From assembly GCF_019599045.1 (NCBI RefSeq), contig NZ_CP080623.1:766501-830500 (forward strand): DNA of 64,000 bases, written 5' to 3'. Position numbers and translations under genes: made by a program. Below are positions 9,017 through 17,046 of the stretch, piece after piece. Positions within the stretch are counted from its first letter, which is position 1, and each line of letters starts with the position of its first letter. Origin of the DNA: Roseovarius sp. SCSIO 43702. Lineage in GTDB: Bacteria; Pseudomonadota; Alphaproteobacteria; Rhodobacterales; Rhodobacteraceae. Under the pieces are notes generated by a model. That model saw only the letters and a list, made by a program, of their open reading frames with translations. It made no database searches and had not been told where the DNA came from.

Positions 9017-9790
9017 ATGACCACGCTCCCCGCTTCCACCAGCCGCAAGCTCGGCCTCGTGATCGACCTCGATACCTGCGTCGGCTGCCATGCCTGCGTG
9101 ATCTCCTGCAAGGGCTGGAACACCGAGAATTACGGCGCGCCGCTTTCGGATCAGGATCCCTATGGCGACGATCCGCGCGGCACCTTCCTCAACCGCGTCC
9201 ACAGCTACGAGGTGCAGCCGCTGGCGCAATCCGACAAGGTGCAGCCCACGGCGCAGATCTTCCACTTCCCCAAGTCCTGCCTGCATTGCGAGGATGCGCC
9301 CTGCGTCACCGTCTGCCCCACCGGGGCCAGCTACAAGCGCGTCGAGGACGGCATCGTGCTGGTCAACGAATCCGACTGTATCGGCTGCGGCCTCTGCGCC
9401 TGGGCCTGCCCCTACGGCGCGCGCGAGATGGACGCGGCCGAGGGCGTGATGAAGAAATGCACCCTCTGCGTCGACCGCATCTACAACGAGAACCTGCCCG
9501 AGGTGGACCGCACCCCGGCCTGCGTGCGCACCTGCCCGGCGGGCGCGCGCCACTTTGGCGATCTGGGCGATCCCGACAGCGATGTGAGCCGCCTCGTGGC
9601 CGAGCGCGGCGGCATCGACCTCATGCCCGAGCAGGGCACCAGGCCGGTCAACCAGTATCTCCCGCCGCGCCCGCGCGACCGGCTCGACGGCGCGGGCGAG
9701 ATCGACGTGCTCGCCCCCTTCCTCGAGCCGGTGGCGGAAGAGCCGAAGGGCTTCCTCGGCTGGCTCGACAAGACGCTGGAGAAGCTCTGA
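9017..9790 (+). CDS. soeB: sulfite dehydrogenase iron-sulfur subunit SoeB
   Basis: A 257-residue ferredoxin-like electron-transfer subunit with four Cys clusters: CVGCHACVISCKGWN near residue 21, CLHCEDAPCVTVCPTGA, CIGCGLCAWACPYGA, and CTLCVDR followed by ACVRTCPAGA. This is the four-[4Fe-4S] pattern of DmsB/PsrB-type subunits, carrying electrons from SoeA to the membrane partner. The ATG at 9017 follows an AAGGG stretch. The stop codon is immediately followed by the soeC start, so the two should be co-translated. Confidence 0.9.
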   Translation: MTTLPASTSRKLGLVIDLDTCVGCHACVISCKGWNTENYGAPLSDQDPYGDDPRGTFLNRVHSYEVQPLAQSDKVQPTAQIFHFPKSCLHCEDAPCVTVCPTGASYKRVEDGIVLVNESDCIGCGLCAWACPYGAREMDAAEGVMKKCTLCVDRIYNENLPEVDRTPACVRTCPAGARHFGDLGDPDSDVSRLVAERGGIDLMPEQGTRPVNQYLPPRPRDRLDGAGEIDVLAPFLEPVAEEPKGFLGWLDKTLEKL

Positions 9791-10669
9791 ATGCATCCCG
9801 CCCCCTCCGTCATCACCTTCACCACGCTTTCGGGTCTCGGCTTCGGCCTGCTCTTCTGGCTGGGCCTGGGCCTTCCGTCCGTCACAGGCTGGGTGGCCTT
9901 CGCCTTCTTCGCCATCGCATACCTGCTGGCCGTGGGCGGGCTCATGGCCTCGACCTTCCACCTGGGCCATCCCGAACGCGCGCTGAAGGCGTTCACGCAA
10001 TGGCGCTCCTCCTGGCTCAGCCGCGAGGCGTGGGCCTCGGTCCTGGCGCTGATCGTCATGGCGGTCTTCGGCGCGGGGCTGGTCTTCTGGGGCGTGCGCT
10101 GGCCGGTGATGGGCTGGCTCGGTTCGGCGGTGTCGCTTGTGACGGTCGTCACCACCTCGATGATCTACACGCAGATGAAGACCGTGCCGCGCTGGCACAC
10201 ATGGCTCACGCCCGCGCTCTACCTCGTGCTCTCGCTCGCGGGCGGGGCGCTCCTCGCGGGGCAGGTGACGGCGGCGCTCGTTCTCCTGCCGGTCGCGGCG
10301 GCGGTGCAGGTGGCGTGGTGGCTGCGCGGGGACGGCGCCTTCGCCCGCAGCGGCACCACCCTCGCCACGGCGACCGGGCTGGGCCGGAACGGCGCCATCC
10401 GCTCCTTCGAGCCGCCGCATACGGGCACCAACTACCTCCTGCGCGAATTCGTCCATGTCGTCGCCCGCCGCCACGCGCTCAAGCTGCGCGTGATCGCCTT
10501 CGCCCTGGGCTACGCGCTGCCCTTCGTGCTCCTGTTGCTGCCCTTCGGCCACTGGCTCGCCGCCCTCGCGGTCATCTCGCACCTCGCGGGCATCGCCACC
10601 TCGCGCTGGCTCTTCTTCGCCGAGGCCGAGCACGTGGTGGGGCTCTATTACGGGAAACGGGCGGCGTGA
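9791..10669 (+). CDS. soeC: sulfite dehydrogenase membrane anchor SoeC (DmsC/NrfD-like)
   Basis: A 292-residue protein made mostly of hydrophobic segments, consistent with about eight transmembrane helices, as in DmsC-type quinone-reducing anchors. The conserved FHLGHPERALKAF stretch near residue 54 is characteristic of DmsC. It abuts soeB with no gap. Its role is to hold SoeAB on the cytoplasmic face and deliver electrons to the quinone pool. It is the last gene of the apparent xsc-to-soeC unit. Confidence 0.87.
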   Translation: MHPAPSVITFTTLSGLGFGLLFWLGLGLPSVTGWVAFAFFAIAYLLAVGGLMASTFHLGHPERALKAFTQWRSSWLSREAWASVLALIVMAVFGAGLVFWGVRWPVMGWLGSAVSLVTVVTTSMIYTQMKTVPRWHTWLTPALYLVLSLAGGALLAGQVTAALVLLPVAAAVQVAWWLRGDGAFARSGTTLATATGLGRNGAIRSFEPPHTGTNYLLREFVHVVARRHALKLRVIAFALGYALPFVLLLLPFGHWLAALAVISHLAGIATSRWLFFAEAEHVVGLYYGKRAA

Positions 10670-10677
10670 GAGGGCAA

Positions 10678-10706
10678 TTGTTCTCGTAGTCGATATGACC
10701 TATATT
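10678..10706 (+). promoter_or_regulatory. putative parDE promoter
   Basis: TTGTTC (10678-10683) and TATATT (10701-10706) are spaced by 17 bases. Transcription would begin about 7 bases further, at or next to the ATG at 10713, so the antitoxin message could be leaderless. No Shine-Dalgarno sequence precedes either possible start codon. This is inferred from sequence only. Confidence 0.45.
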
Positions 10707-10712
10707 GATGAC

Positions 10713-10982
10713 ATGCCCGCGAAAACGCCCGCCACATCCACGACCCTCACCGTTCGCATCAGCGGCGCGCTCAGTGATTTCGTCACAGAAAACGTGGGCG
10801 AGAACGGCTCCTACGAAAACATCAGCGAATATGTCCGCGACCTGATCCGCCGTGACAAGGAACGGGCCGAGCGCCGGAGCTTCGAAAGGCTCAAGGCCGA
10901 GTTGACCCGCGCCTTCAACGCTCCGGATGATGACTTCAAGCCGCTGACGGCGTCCGAGGTGATCGCACGCAACCGGAGCTGA
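10713..10982 (+). CDS. parD: ParD-like ribbon-helix-helix antitoxin
   Basis: An 89-residue protein with an N-terminal RHH-type strand (TTLTVRISGAL) followed by SYENISEYVRDLIRRDKER, the usual ParD helix pair, and a charged C-terminal tail that would wrap the toxin. An in-frame ATG at 10695 would add six residues; I chose 10713 because its sequence (MPAKTPATSTTLTV) looks like the family N terminus and the putative promoter would start transcription there. It is followed after 4 bases by the ParE-like toxin. Autorepression by the pair is expected from the family. Confidence 0.85.
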   Translation: MPAKTPATSTTLTVRISGALSDFVTENVGENGSYENISEYVRDLIRRDKERAERRSFERLKAELTRAFNAPDDDFKPLTASEVIARNRS

Positions 10983-10986
10983 TGGC

Positions 10987-11301
10987 TTGACCGTTCGCAT
11001 CGAAGCGGCAGCTTCCCTCCGCCTCGATGAAATCTATCGCTACAGGCGCGACAAGTGGGGCGAGGCGCAGGCGGACCTCTACATCGCCGGCCTGTTCGAG
11101 GCGTTCGAGCGCATTGAAACTGGCGGCACAGCATCCCGCCCGGTTCCGGCCGAGTTCGACGTGACCGGATATTTCTTCCGCTATGAACGCCACTTCGTTT
11201 ATTGGAAATGGCTGGCGAATGGCGACGTCGGCGTTGTGACGATCCTGCACGAACGGATGCACCGGATGGACCGTTTTCGCGACGATTTCTTCGGCGGATA
11301 G
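10987..11301 (+). CDS. parE: ParE/RelE-family toxin
   Basis: A 104-residue protein of the ParE/RelE fold. It shows the AAASLRLDEIYRYRRDKWG N-terminal helices, a central FFRYERHFVYWKW strand block and the C-terminal ILHERMH segment that matches ParE toxins. ParE proteins poison DNA gyrase, but RelE-like members cleave mRNA, so the target is not proven. The only start that fits is TTG at 10987, 4 bases after the antitoxin stop. A rare start codon would keep toxin output below antitoxin output. Confidence 0.85.
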   Translation: MTVRIEAAASLRLDEIYRYRRDKWGEAQADLYIAGLFEAFERIETGGTASRPVPAEFDVTGYFFRYERHFVYWKWLANGDVGVVTILHERMHRMDRFRDDFFGG

Positions 11302-11311
11302 CCCCGAATCG

Positions 11312-11340
11312 AAAACGGCCCCGCCGGATGGCAGGGCCGC
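11312..11340 (-). terminator. rho-independent terminator of rpsA
   Basis: Read on the minus strand, a GC-rich stem-loop (11316-11340, CGGCCC-TGCC / GGC-GGGGCCG) is followed by TTTT at 11315-11312. It lies just past the rpsA stop and between convergent genes, so it probably also limits read-through from parE. Confidence 0.75.
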
Positions 11341-11364
11341 TTCCAATGTCAAACCGACCGAGGC

Positions 11365-13050
11365 TTACTTGTCGTCGTCGCCCTTGAGCGCCGCGCCGAG
11401 GATGTCGCCCAGCGATGCACCCGAGTCGGACGAGCCGTATTGCTCCACGGCTTCCTTCTCTTCGGCGATCTCGCGCGCCTTGATCGACAGGCCCAGGCGG
11501 TGCGATTTCGCGTCCACGTTGGTCACGCGCACATCCACCTTGTCACCGACCGAGAAACGCTCGGGGCGCTGTTCGGAGCGGTCGCGGCTGAGATCCGAGC
11601 GGCGGATGAAGCTCTTCATGCCCTCGTATTCCACCTCGATGCCGCCATCCTCGATCGACGTCACCTCGACCGTGATGACCGAGCCGCGCTTCACGCCGCC
11701 CACGGCCTCGGCGAACTTGTCGCCGCCCACGGCCTTGATCGAGAGCGAGATGCGCTCCTTCTCGACATCGACTTCCGACACGACCGCCTGAACCACGTCG
11801 CCCTTGCGGTATTCCTGGATCGCCTCTTCGCCGCGCTGGTCCCAGCTCAGGTCGGAAAGGTGGACCATCCCGTCGATATCCCCGTCGAGACCGACGAAGA
11901 GACCGAATTCGGTGATGTTCTTGACCTCGCCCTCGACCTCGGTGCCCTCGGGATGCGTCTCGGCAAAGACTTCCCACGGGTTGCGCATGGTCTGCTTGAG
12001 ACCGAGCGACACGCGGCGTTTCGCCTGGTCGATCTCGAGAACCATGACCTCGACCTCCTGGGAGGTGGAGACGATCTTGCCGGGATGGACGTTCTTCTTG
12101 GTCCAGCTCATTTCCGAGACGTGCACGAGACCCTCGACACCGGGCTCGAGCTCCACGAAGGCGCCGTAATCGGTGATGTTGGTCACGCGGCCCGTATGGA
12201 CCGAACCCAGCGGATACTTGGCACCGACGAGATCCCACGGATCGTCCTGAAGCTGCTTCATGCCCAGGCTGATGCGGTGGGTTTCCTTGTTGATCTTGAT
12301 GACCTGCACCTTGACCGTCTCGCCGATCGACAGGATCTCGGAGGGGTGGTTCACGCGGCGCCATGCCATGTCGGTCACGTGCAGCAGGCCGTCCACACCG
12401 CCGAGGTCCACGAAGGCCCCGTATTCGGTGATGTTCTTGACGACGCCGTCCACGGCCTGACCTTCATGCAGGTTGCCGATGACCTCGGCGCGCTGCTCGG
12501 CGCGGCTTTCCTCGAGGATCGCACGGCGCGACACCACGATGTTGCCACGGCGGCGGTCCATCTTGAGGATCTGGAACGGCTGCTTGAGACCCATGAGCGG
12601 GCCCGCGTCGCGCACCGGGCGCACATCGACCTGGGAGCCGGGCAGGAACGCCACGGCGCCGCCCAGATCGACGGTGAAGCCGCCCTTGACCCGGCCGAAG
12701 ATCGCGCCGTCGACGCGCTCTTCCTCGGCATAGGCCTTCTCGAGGCGGTCCCATGCTTCCTCGCGGCGGGCCATCTCGCGGCTGACCACGGCCTCGCCAC
12801 GGGCGTTCTCGGCCGCGCGCAGGTAAACCTCGACCTCGTCGCCCACTTCGATTTCGGGCTGCTCGCCGGGGTTCGCGAATTCCTTGAGATCGACGCGGCC
12901 TTCCATCTTGTAGCCGACATCGATGATGGCCTGGCCCGCTTCGATCGCGATGACCTTGCCCTTGACGACGCTGCCCTCTTCGGGCGTGTCCATTTCGAAG
13001 CTTTCGTTGAGGAGGGCTTCGAATTCCTCCATGGTTGCGTTTTCAGCCAT
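11365..13050 (-). CDS. rpsA: 30S ribosomal protein S1
   Basis: A 561-residue protein with six S1 RNA-binding repeats, visible as recurrent blocks such as GRVTNITDYGAFVELEPGVE, GEVKNITEFGLFVGLDGDID and VKNITEYGAFVDLGGVDG, each followed by an LHVTDM/VHVSEM-type segment. Length and domain count match proteobacterial S1. It binds mRNA leaders on the 30S subunit and is essential for most translation initiation. The message has a leader of about 150 bases with no Shine-Dalgarno close to the ATG, as is usual for the autoregulated rpsA. Neither ihfB downstream nor cmk directly upstream is present, unlike the common gene order. Confidence 0.97.
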   Translation of the reverse strand: MAENATMEEFEALLNESFEMDTPEEGSVVKGKVIAIEAGQAIIDVGYKMEGRVDLKEFANPGEQPEIEVGDEVEVYLRAAENARGEAVVSREMARREEAWDRLEKAYAEEERVDGAIFGRVKGGFTVDLGGAVAFLPGSQVDVRPVRDAGPLMGLKQPFQILKMDRRRGNIVVSRRAILEESRAEQRAEVIGNLHEGQAVDGVVKNITEYGAFVDLGGVDGLLHVTDMAWRRVNHPSEILSIGETVKVQVIKINKETHRISLGMKQLQDDPWDLVGAKYPLGSVHTGRVTNITDYGAFVELEPGVEGLVHVSEMSWTKKNVHPGKIVSTSQEVEVMVLEIDQAKRRVSLGLKQTMRNPWEVFAETHPEGTEVEGEVKNITEFGLFVGLDGDIDGMVHLSDLSWDQRGEEAIQEYRKGDVVQAVVSEVDVEKERISLSIKAVGGDKFAEAVGGVKRGSVITVEVTSIEDGGIEVEYEGMKSFIRRSDLSRDRSEQRPERFSVGDKVDVRVTNVDAKSHRLGLSIKAREIAEEKEAVEQYGSSDSGASLGDILGAALKGDDDK

Positions 13051-13213
13051 GTGGCGTGTGTGTCCTATCTAGCGTTTATTCAGGCCGCGCGGTTGTCTCC
13101 GCCGGTCTTTGGGGGTTTCGTTGGTCAGACGGTCCCAAAGCAAAGAGGGCCGGATTGCCCGACCCTGCTCTCTCGCTGCCTTGGGGCGTTACCCGCCTCT
13201 CGTGACGTGTGCG

Positions 13214-13242
13214 CGTATAGGGGAAAGGGGCACGGGGCGCAA
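13214..13242 (-). promoter_or_regulatory. putative rpsA promoter
   Basis: On the minus strand TTGCGC (13242-13237) and TATACG (13219-13214) are spaced by exactly 17 bases. The start point would be near 13207, giving a leader of about 155 bases before the rpsA ATG. This lets rpsA be transcribed independently of the LysR gene upstream of it. Confidence 0.5.
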
Positions 13243-13257
13243 GGGGGGGTGGTCGTC

Positions 13258-14136
13258 TCACGATCCCGTCTCGATTTTCGACGCGAACCAGTCGAACGCT
13301 GTCTGCACCGCGGAGCCGCGCGGGCGCGCGCGCTCGGTCAGCAGGTAGAAATCCTGCTCCCCGCGAAGGGTTTCGGGGCGGACCTGCACGAGGCGCCGGT
13401 CGGCGATGTCGCGCTCTGCGAGAAAGCTGCTGACAAGCGCCACACCCTGGCCCGACAGCGCCGCGTCCAGCGCCAGGGTCGTCTGGTTGAGGCGCAGCCC
13501 CCGCCCGCCGCGATCGGCGACATCCAACTGCCCGAGAAACGCGGGCCAGAGATCATGCGCATCATGCAGCTTGGGTAGCCGCGACAGCGTTTCCGGGGCG
13601 AGCGGCACGCCGTGCCCGCCCACGAGCGCGGGTGCGGCGACGGCGATGACCTCCTGACGGAAAAGCCGGACAACCTCCAGCGCCGCGCCGAAAGGCGGCT
13701 TCCCCTGGCGGATGGCAAGGTCGATCCCGTCGCCGTGGAAGCTCGATACCCGCTCGGTGGCCAGGACCACCAGGTCGATCTCGGGATGCGCGGCCGAGAA
13801 ATCCGGCAGGTTCGGGATCAGCCATTTCGCGGCAAAGGTCGGCGTCACGCTCACCACGACCTTGCCCTTCTCGGGGCGCAGGGTTTCGGTCGCGGCGCGC
13901 AACTCCTCGAAAGCGGTGGCGATGCGCGCATGATAGCTGCGCCCCGATGCGGTGAAGGCCAGCCCCTTCGGCAGTCTCTCGAACAGCGGCAGGCCCAGAT
14001 GCGCTTCCAGTTGGCGCACCTGCTGCGCGACGGCGCCCTGCGTGACGCCCATCTCGTCCGCCGCCGCGCGAAAGTTCAGGTGGCGGCCCGCCACGTCGAA
14101 GGCGCGCAGGGCGTTGAGGGGCGGCAGGCGTGACAT
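13258..14136 (-). CDS. LysR-family transcriptional regulator (GcvA-like)
   Basis: A 292-residue LTTR. The N-terminal winged HTH (residues 6-65) contains NALRAFDVAGRHLNFRAAADEMGVTQGAVAQQVRQLE, here quoted only as landmarks: NALRAFDVAGRHLNF and GVTQGAVAQQVRQLE. The LPPLNALRAF opening is typical of the GcvA/AmpR branch. The periplasmic-binding-like effector domain follows. It is divergent from an SDR gene with a small palindrome between them, so it probably controls that gene and itself. The effector is unknown. Confidence 0.88.
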   Translation of the reverse strand: MSRLPPLNALRAFDVAGRHLNFRAAADEMGVTQGAVAQQVRQLEAHLGLPLFERLPKGLAFTASGRSYHARIATAFEELRAATETLRPEKGKVVVSVTPTFAAKWLIPNLPDFSAAHPEIDLVVLATERVSSFHGDGIDLAIRQGKPPFGAALEVVRLFRQEVIAVAAPALVGGHGVPLAPETLSRLPKLHDAHDLWPAFLGQLDVADRGGRGLRLNQTTLALDAALSGQGVALVSSFLAERDIADRRLVQVRPETLRGEQDFYLLTERARPRGSAVQTAFDWFASKIETGS

Positions 14137-14142
14137 TTGACG

Positions 14143-14155
14143 ATAGTAATCCTAT
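14143..14155. promoter_or_regulatory. LysR-type half-palindrome in the divergent LysR/SDR region
   Basis: ATAG-TAATC-CTAT (14143-14155) is a small inverted repeat with the T-N11-A character of LysR binding sites. It lies 7 bases before the LysR start codon and about 83 bases before the SDR start. It is the only good dyad in this intergenic stretch. Confidence 0.4.
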
Positions 14156-14237
14156 TGCCACGCAGGATCAATTCTGATGCGCGGAGTCCCTGAGATTGCT
14201 TTATGTATAAAAGATCAGTGAAACGAAGGAGGTTTCA

Positions 14238-14942
14238 ATGTCAGTAGATAAAGTGGCGATCATCACCGCCGGGGGAAGCGGAATGGGGGCCGACGCGGCC
14301 CGCCGGTTGGCGGCTGACGGCTTCCGCGTGGGCGTCCTGTCCTCGTCCGGCAAGGGCGAGGCGCTCGGCAAGGAACTGGGCGGTTTCGGTGTCACCGGCT
14401 CAAACCGCTCGACGGAGGATCTCGCCGCGCTGGTGGACGGCGCCAAGGAGCGCTGGGGCCGTGTCGACGTGCTGGTCAACTCCGCCGCGCATGGGCCCAA
14501 GGGCCCGGTTCTCGATATATCCGATGATGACTGGCACACGGGGATGGAGGTCTACCTGCTCAACGTCATCCGGCCCACCCGGCTGGTCACGCCCCTCATG
14601 CAGGCGCAGGGCGGCGGCGCGATCATCAACATCTCGACCTTCGCGGCCTTCGAGCCCGACCCGCTTTTCCCGACCTCGGGGGTGTTCCGCGCCGGTCTCG
14701 CGGCGTTCACCAAGCTTTACGCGGACAAATATGCGGCCGAGAACATCCGCATGAACAACGTCTTGCCGGGCTTCATCGACAGCCTGCCCGAAACCGAGGA
14801 TCGCCGCGCGCGCATCCCCATGGGGCGCTACGGGCGGGCCGAGGAGGTGTCCTCGCTGATCGCGTGGCTGGCCTCCGAAGGCGCGGGCTACATGACCGGC
14901 CAGAACCTGCGCGTCGACGGCGGGTTGACCCGTGCCGTCTGA
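14238..14942 (+). CDS. SDR-family oxidoreductase
   Basis: A 234-residue classical short-chain dehydrogenase. The Rossmann motif is IITAGGSGMGADAA near residue 8 (TAGGSGMG in place of TGxxxGIG), and the NAG-like motif reads VNSAAHG. The catalytic YxxxK is not intact: the region reads SGVFRAGLAAFTKLYADKYA, where FRAGLAAFTK replaces YSASKAAV-type sequence. The active-site Tyr and Lys are therefore not obvious, and activity may differ from the family. The ATG at 14238 has AAGGAGG ideally placed. It is divergent from the LysR gene and overlaps a small membrane protein gene downstream. Confidence 0.82.
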   Translation: MSVDKVAIITAGGSGMGADAARRLAADGFRVGVLSSSGKGEALGKELGGFGVTGSNRSTEDLAALVDGAKERWGRVDVLVNSAAHGPKGPVLDISDDDWHTGMEVYLLNVIRPTRLVTPLMQAQGGGAIINISTFAAFEPDPLFPTSGVFRAGLAAFTKLYADKYAAENIRMNNVLPGFIDSLPETEDRRARIPMGRYGRAEEVSSLIAWLASEGAGYMTGQNLRVDGGLTRAV

Positions 14943-15183
14943 TCTCGCAGTGGCGATGCCCGGCGCGGGACGCCTCGCCTTCGCCGTCAAATGGGCTGCG
15001 TCGATCATCCAGATCACGGGATACACGGCGACGGCCTTCGGCTGGACGCCGTGGAACCTCTATCTCTTTCTCGTGGGTGTTCTCGGCTGGTTCGTGGTCG
15101 GCGTGCTCTGGAACGACCGCGCGATCATGCTGATCCACCTCGTTGCGCTCGGCGCGATGCTCGCCGGGATGAGCCGCGGATGA
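14932..15183 (+). CDS. small membrane protein of unknown function
   Basis: An 83-residue protein with two or three predicted membrane segments (FAVKWAASIIQITGYTA, NLYLFLVGVLGWFVVGVLW, IMLIHLVALGAMLAG). The GTG start at 14932 overlaps the SDR gene by 11 bases; an ATG at 14956 is an alternative. The overlap suggests coupled translation with the SDR. I do not recognise a named function. Confidence 0.65.
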   Translation: MPSDLAVAMPGAGRLAFAVKWAASIIQITGYTATAFGWTPWNLYLFLVGVLGWFVVGVLWNDRAIMLIHLVALGAMLAGMSRG

Positions 15184-15306
15184 CGCAGGCGTAGCGGAGC
15201 ACGGGAGACGTGAAAAAGCGCCCTGATTCTTCATGCGCCCGCCGGGTTCGATCTGTCCAATTACCCCACCGAACGCCCCGTTACCGCTCCCAATCGGCGC
15301 CATCGC

Positions 15307-15339
15307 ACCGACGCGATACCGACATGGATACCGACGTCG
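15307..15339. repeat. dispersed 11-12 bp tandem repeat, copy 1
   Basis: ACCGACGCGAT, ACCGACATGGAT and ACCGACGTCG follow head to tail. The same array occurs at 24237-24280 and, inverted, at 61235-61279. Copies 1 and 2 also share the preceding GCCATC and a following GTTAAC plus CGATTCGCGG. The 15184-15452 gap containing it has no other recognisable feature. Confidence 0.85.
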
Positions 15340-15452
15340 CAAATCCCTTGTTTGATTGACGTTAACCCCCGATTCGCGGGGCGCCCCGGCGGATGCGCCC
15401 GCCCGGCGCGTTCATCCTTCGCCAGGGAAATCGCCCCGGCGCGGCCAGCGGC

Positions 15453-16073
15453 TCAGCCCATCCGGCGCGTGACCTCGGCGATGGCGGTGGCGACGGCGTC
15501 CTCGATGCTCATCTCCGAGGTGTCGAGCTGCACCGCGTCGGGCGCGGGTCGAAGCGGGGCCGCGGCGCGGGCGCTGTCGCGCGCATCGCGCGCCCTGAGA
15601 TCGGCCAGAACCGCCTCGCGCGTCACGTCATGGCCCTTGTCCAGAAGCTCCCGGTGCCGCCGGTCGGCCCGCACCTCGTCGGACGCCGTGACATAGAGTT
15701 TCACTTCCGCATCGGGGCAGATCACCGTTCCGATGTCGCGCCCGTCAAGCACCGCGCCGCCCCCCCGCCGGGCGAAGGCGCGCTGGAAATCCACCAGCGC
15801 CGCGCGCACCTCCGGCAGGGCGGCCACGCGGCTCGCCGCCTGGGCCACGTCCGGTGTCCTGAGCGCGTCGTCATCGTCGAGATCGGCGGCCCTGAGCGCG
15901 CGCGCCGCCTCGACCGGATCGGTCCCGTCGAGCGTCCGCAGGCCCGTGGCGCGGTAGAGCAGCCCGGTATCCAGATGCGCGAAGCCGAAATGCGCCGCCA
16001 GCGCACGCGACACGGTGCCCTTGCCGGCGGCGGCGGGCCCGTCGATGGCCACGGTGAAGGCACGTCGTTCCAT
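15453..16073 (-). CDS. cmk: (d)CMP kinase
   Basis: A 206-residue nucleoside monophosphate kinase phosphorylating CMP and dCMP. The P-loop GPAAAGKGT sits at residue 11, followed by [15 protein letters not shown], a hallmark of Cmk, and the [18 protein letters not shown] segment. It ends with a short C-terminal helix. In many alphaproteobacteria cmk lies between aroA and rpsA; here it is 1.3 kb upstream of a LysR gene that separates it from rpsA, and aroA is absent. Confidence 0.95.
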   Translation of the reverse strand: MERRAFTVAIDGPAAAGKGTVSRALAAHFGFAHLDTGLLYRATGLRTLDGTDPVEAARALRAADLDDDDALRTPDVAQAASRVAALPEVRAALVDFQRAFARRGGGAVLDGRDIGTVICPDAEVKLYVTASDEVRADRRHRELLDKGHDVTREAVLADLRARDARDSARAAAPLRPAPDAVQLDTSEMSIEDAVATAIAEVTRRMG

Positions 16074-16113
16074 GGGACCGACCTACGCCGTCAGACCCTT
16101 TCGATCAAGCGCC

Positions 16114-17046
16114 TCACGCCTCGAATCCCGGCGTGCCGCGATCCTCGGGGTGCCGCTCGAGATGTTTGCGCTTGATCGCCGCGCTGGTGTCGCGGCTGCC
16201 GTCATGGCTCCAGCCGGGCGGGGCCACGCAATACATCCAGCGCTCGCGCCAGGTGAGACCCGGCTGCGTCACGTCGCGGAAGATGCCGACCCATTCGTGA
16301 AACGCCACGCGGATCGGGTTGAACGTGCCGATGTTGCGAACAAGGCCGTAATCCACCTTCTCGGTCTCCTGCTCGGGCACGAAGGTGCCGAAGAGCTTGT
16401 CCCAGACGATGAAGACGCCCGCGTAATTCGCATCGAGATAGCGCGCGTTGCGGCCGTGATGGACCCGGTGATGCGAGGGCGTGTTCATCACCGCCTCGAC
16501 CCAGCGGGGCATCCGCCCGATCGCCTCGGTATGGATCCAGAACTGGTAGACCAGGTTGAGCCCGCCCACGAAGAGCACCATCGCCGGGTGGAACCCCAAA
16601 AGGATGAGCGGCGCGCGCACGATCATCATGAAGGTGAAGGTGCCCGTCCACGTCTGGCGCAGCGCGGTCGTGAGGTTGTAGTGCTGCGACGAGTGGTGGT
16701 TCACATGGCTGGCCCAGACCCAGCGGATGCGGTGCCCGAACCTGTGCACCCAGTAATAGCGCAGGTCATCCAGCACGAAGCACAGGACGATCACCGGGAT
16801 CGATGTCCCGAGGTCGAGGGGCGTGATCCGCCACAGGAACATGAAGAACCCGTAGGCGATGAAGCCCAGAAGGATGCCCGACGCCACGCTGCCCGCCCCC
16901 ATGACGAGGCTCGTCACCGCGTCGCGCGTCTCGTAGCGTCCGCCGCGCCCCTTCAGGACGATCCACAGAAGCTCGGCCAGGATCGCCGCGATGAAGAGCG
17001 GCACGGCAAGCTCGGTCACGGCGGGAAAGGTCAGGTCGTCCATCAT
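16114..17046 (-). CDS. sterol desaturase/fatty acid hydroxylase superfamily protein
   Basis: A 310-residue di-iron membrane hydroxylase. Histidine boxes are visible: HRFGH (about residue 90), HVNHHSSQHYN (about 103) and HRVHHGRNARYLDANY (about 185). The N-terminal half is hydrophobic with several membrane segments. Members use O2 to hydroxylate or desaturate lipids; the substrate is unknown. I chose the start at 17046, where ATGATGA overlaps the upstream gene's stop and GGAGAG is well placed; the frame extends further up but that part is out-of-frame shadow sequence. Confidence 0.85.
   Translation of the reverse strand: MMDDLTFPAVTELAVPLFIAAILAELLWIVLKGRGGRYETRDAVTSLVMGAGSVASGILLGFIAYGFFMFLWRITPLDLGTSIPVIVLCFVLDDLRYYWVHRFGHRIRWVWASHVNHHSSQHYNLTTALRQTWTGTFTFMMIVRAPLILLGFHPAMVLFVGGLNLVYQFWIHTEAIGRMPRWVEAVMNTPSHHRVHHGRNARYLDANYAGVFIVWDKLFGTFVPEQETEKVDYGLVRNIGTFNPIRVAFHEWVGIFRDVTQPGLTWRERWMYCVAPPGWSHDGSRDTSAAIKRKHLERHPEDRGTPGFEA

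Noticed and set aside
5932..9123. A 1063-codon open frame on the minus strand opposite soeA
   Set aside because: It is the mirror of soeA in GC-rich DNA where stop codons are rare on both strands; the translation is Arg/Gly/His-rich with no domain, and soeA has clear motifs.
11440..13578. A 712-codon plus-strand frame opposite rpsA
   Set aside because: Its sequence is antisense to the six S1 repeats and shows their periodicity; no start or function.
15184..15452. Search for a small RNA or tRNA in the gap between the small membrane protein gene and cmk
   Set aside because: No cloverleaf, promoter-terminator pair or conserved RNA motif was visible apart from the tandem repeat.
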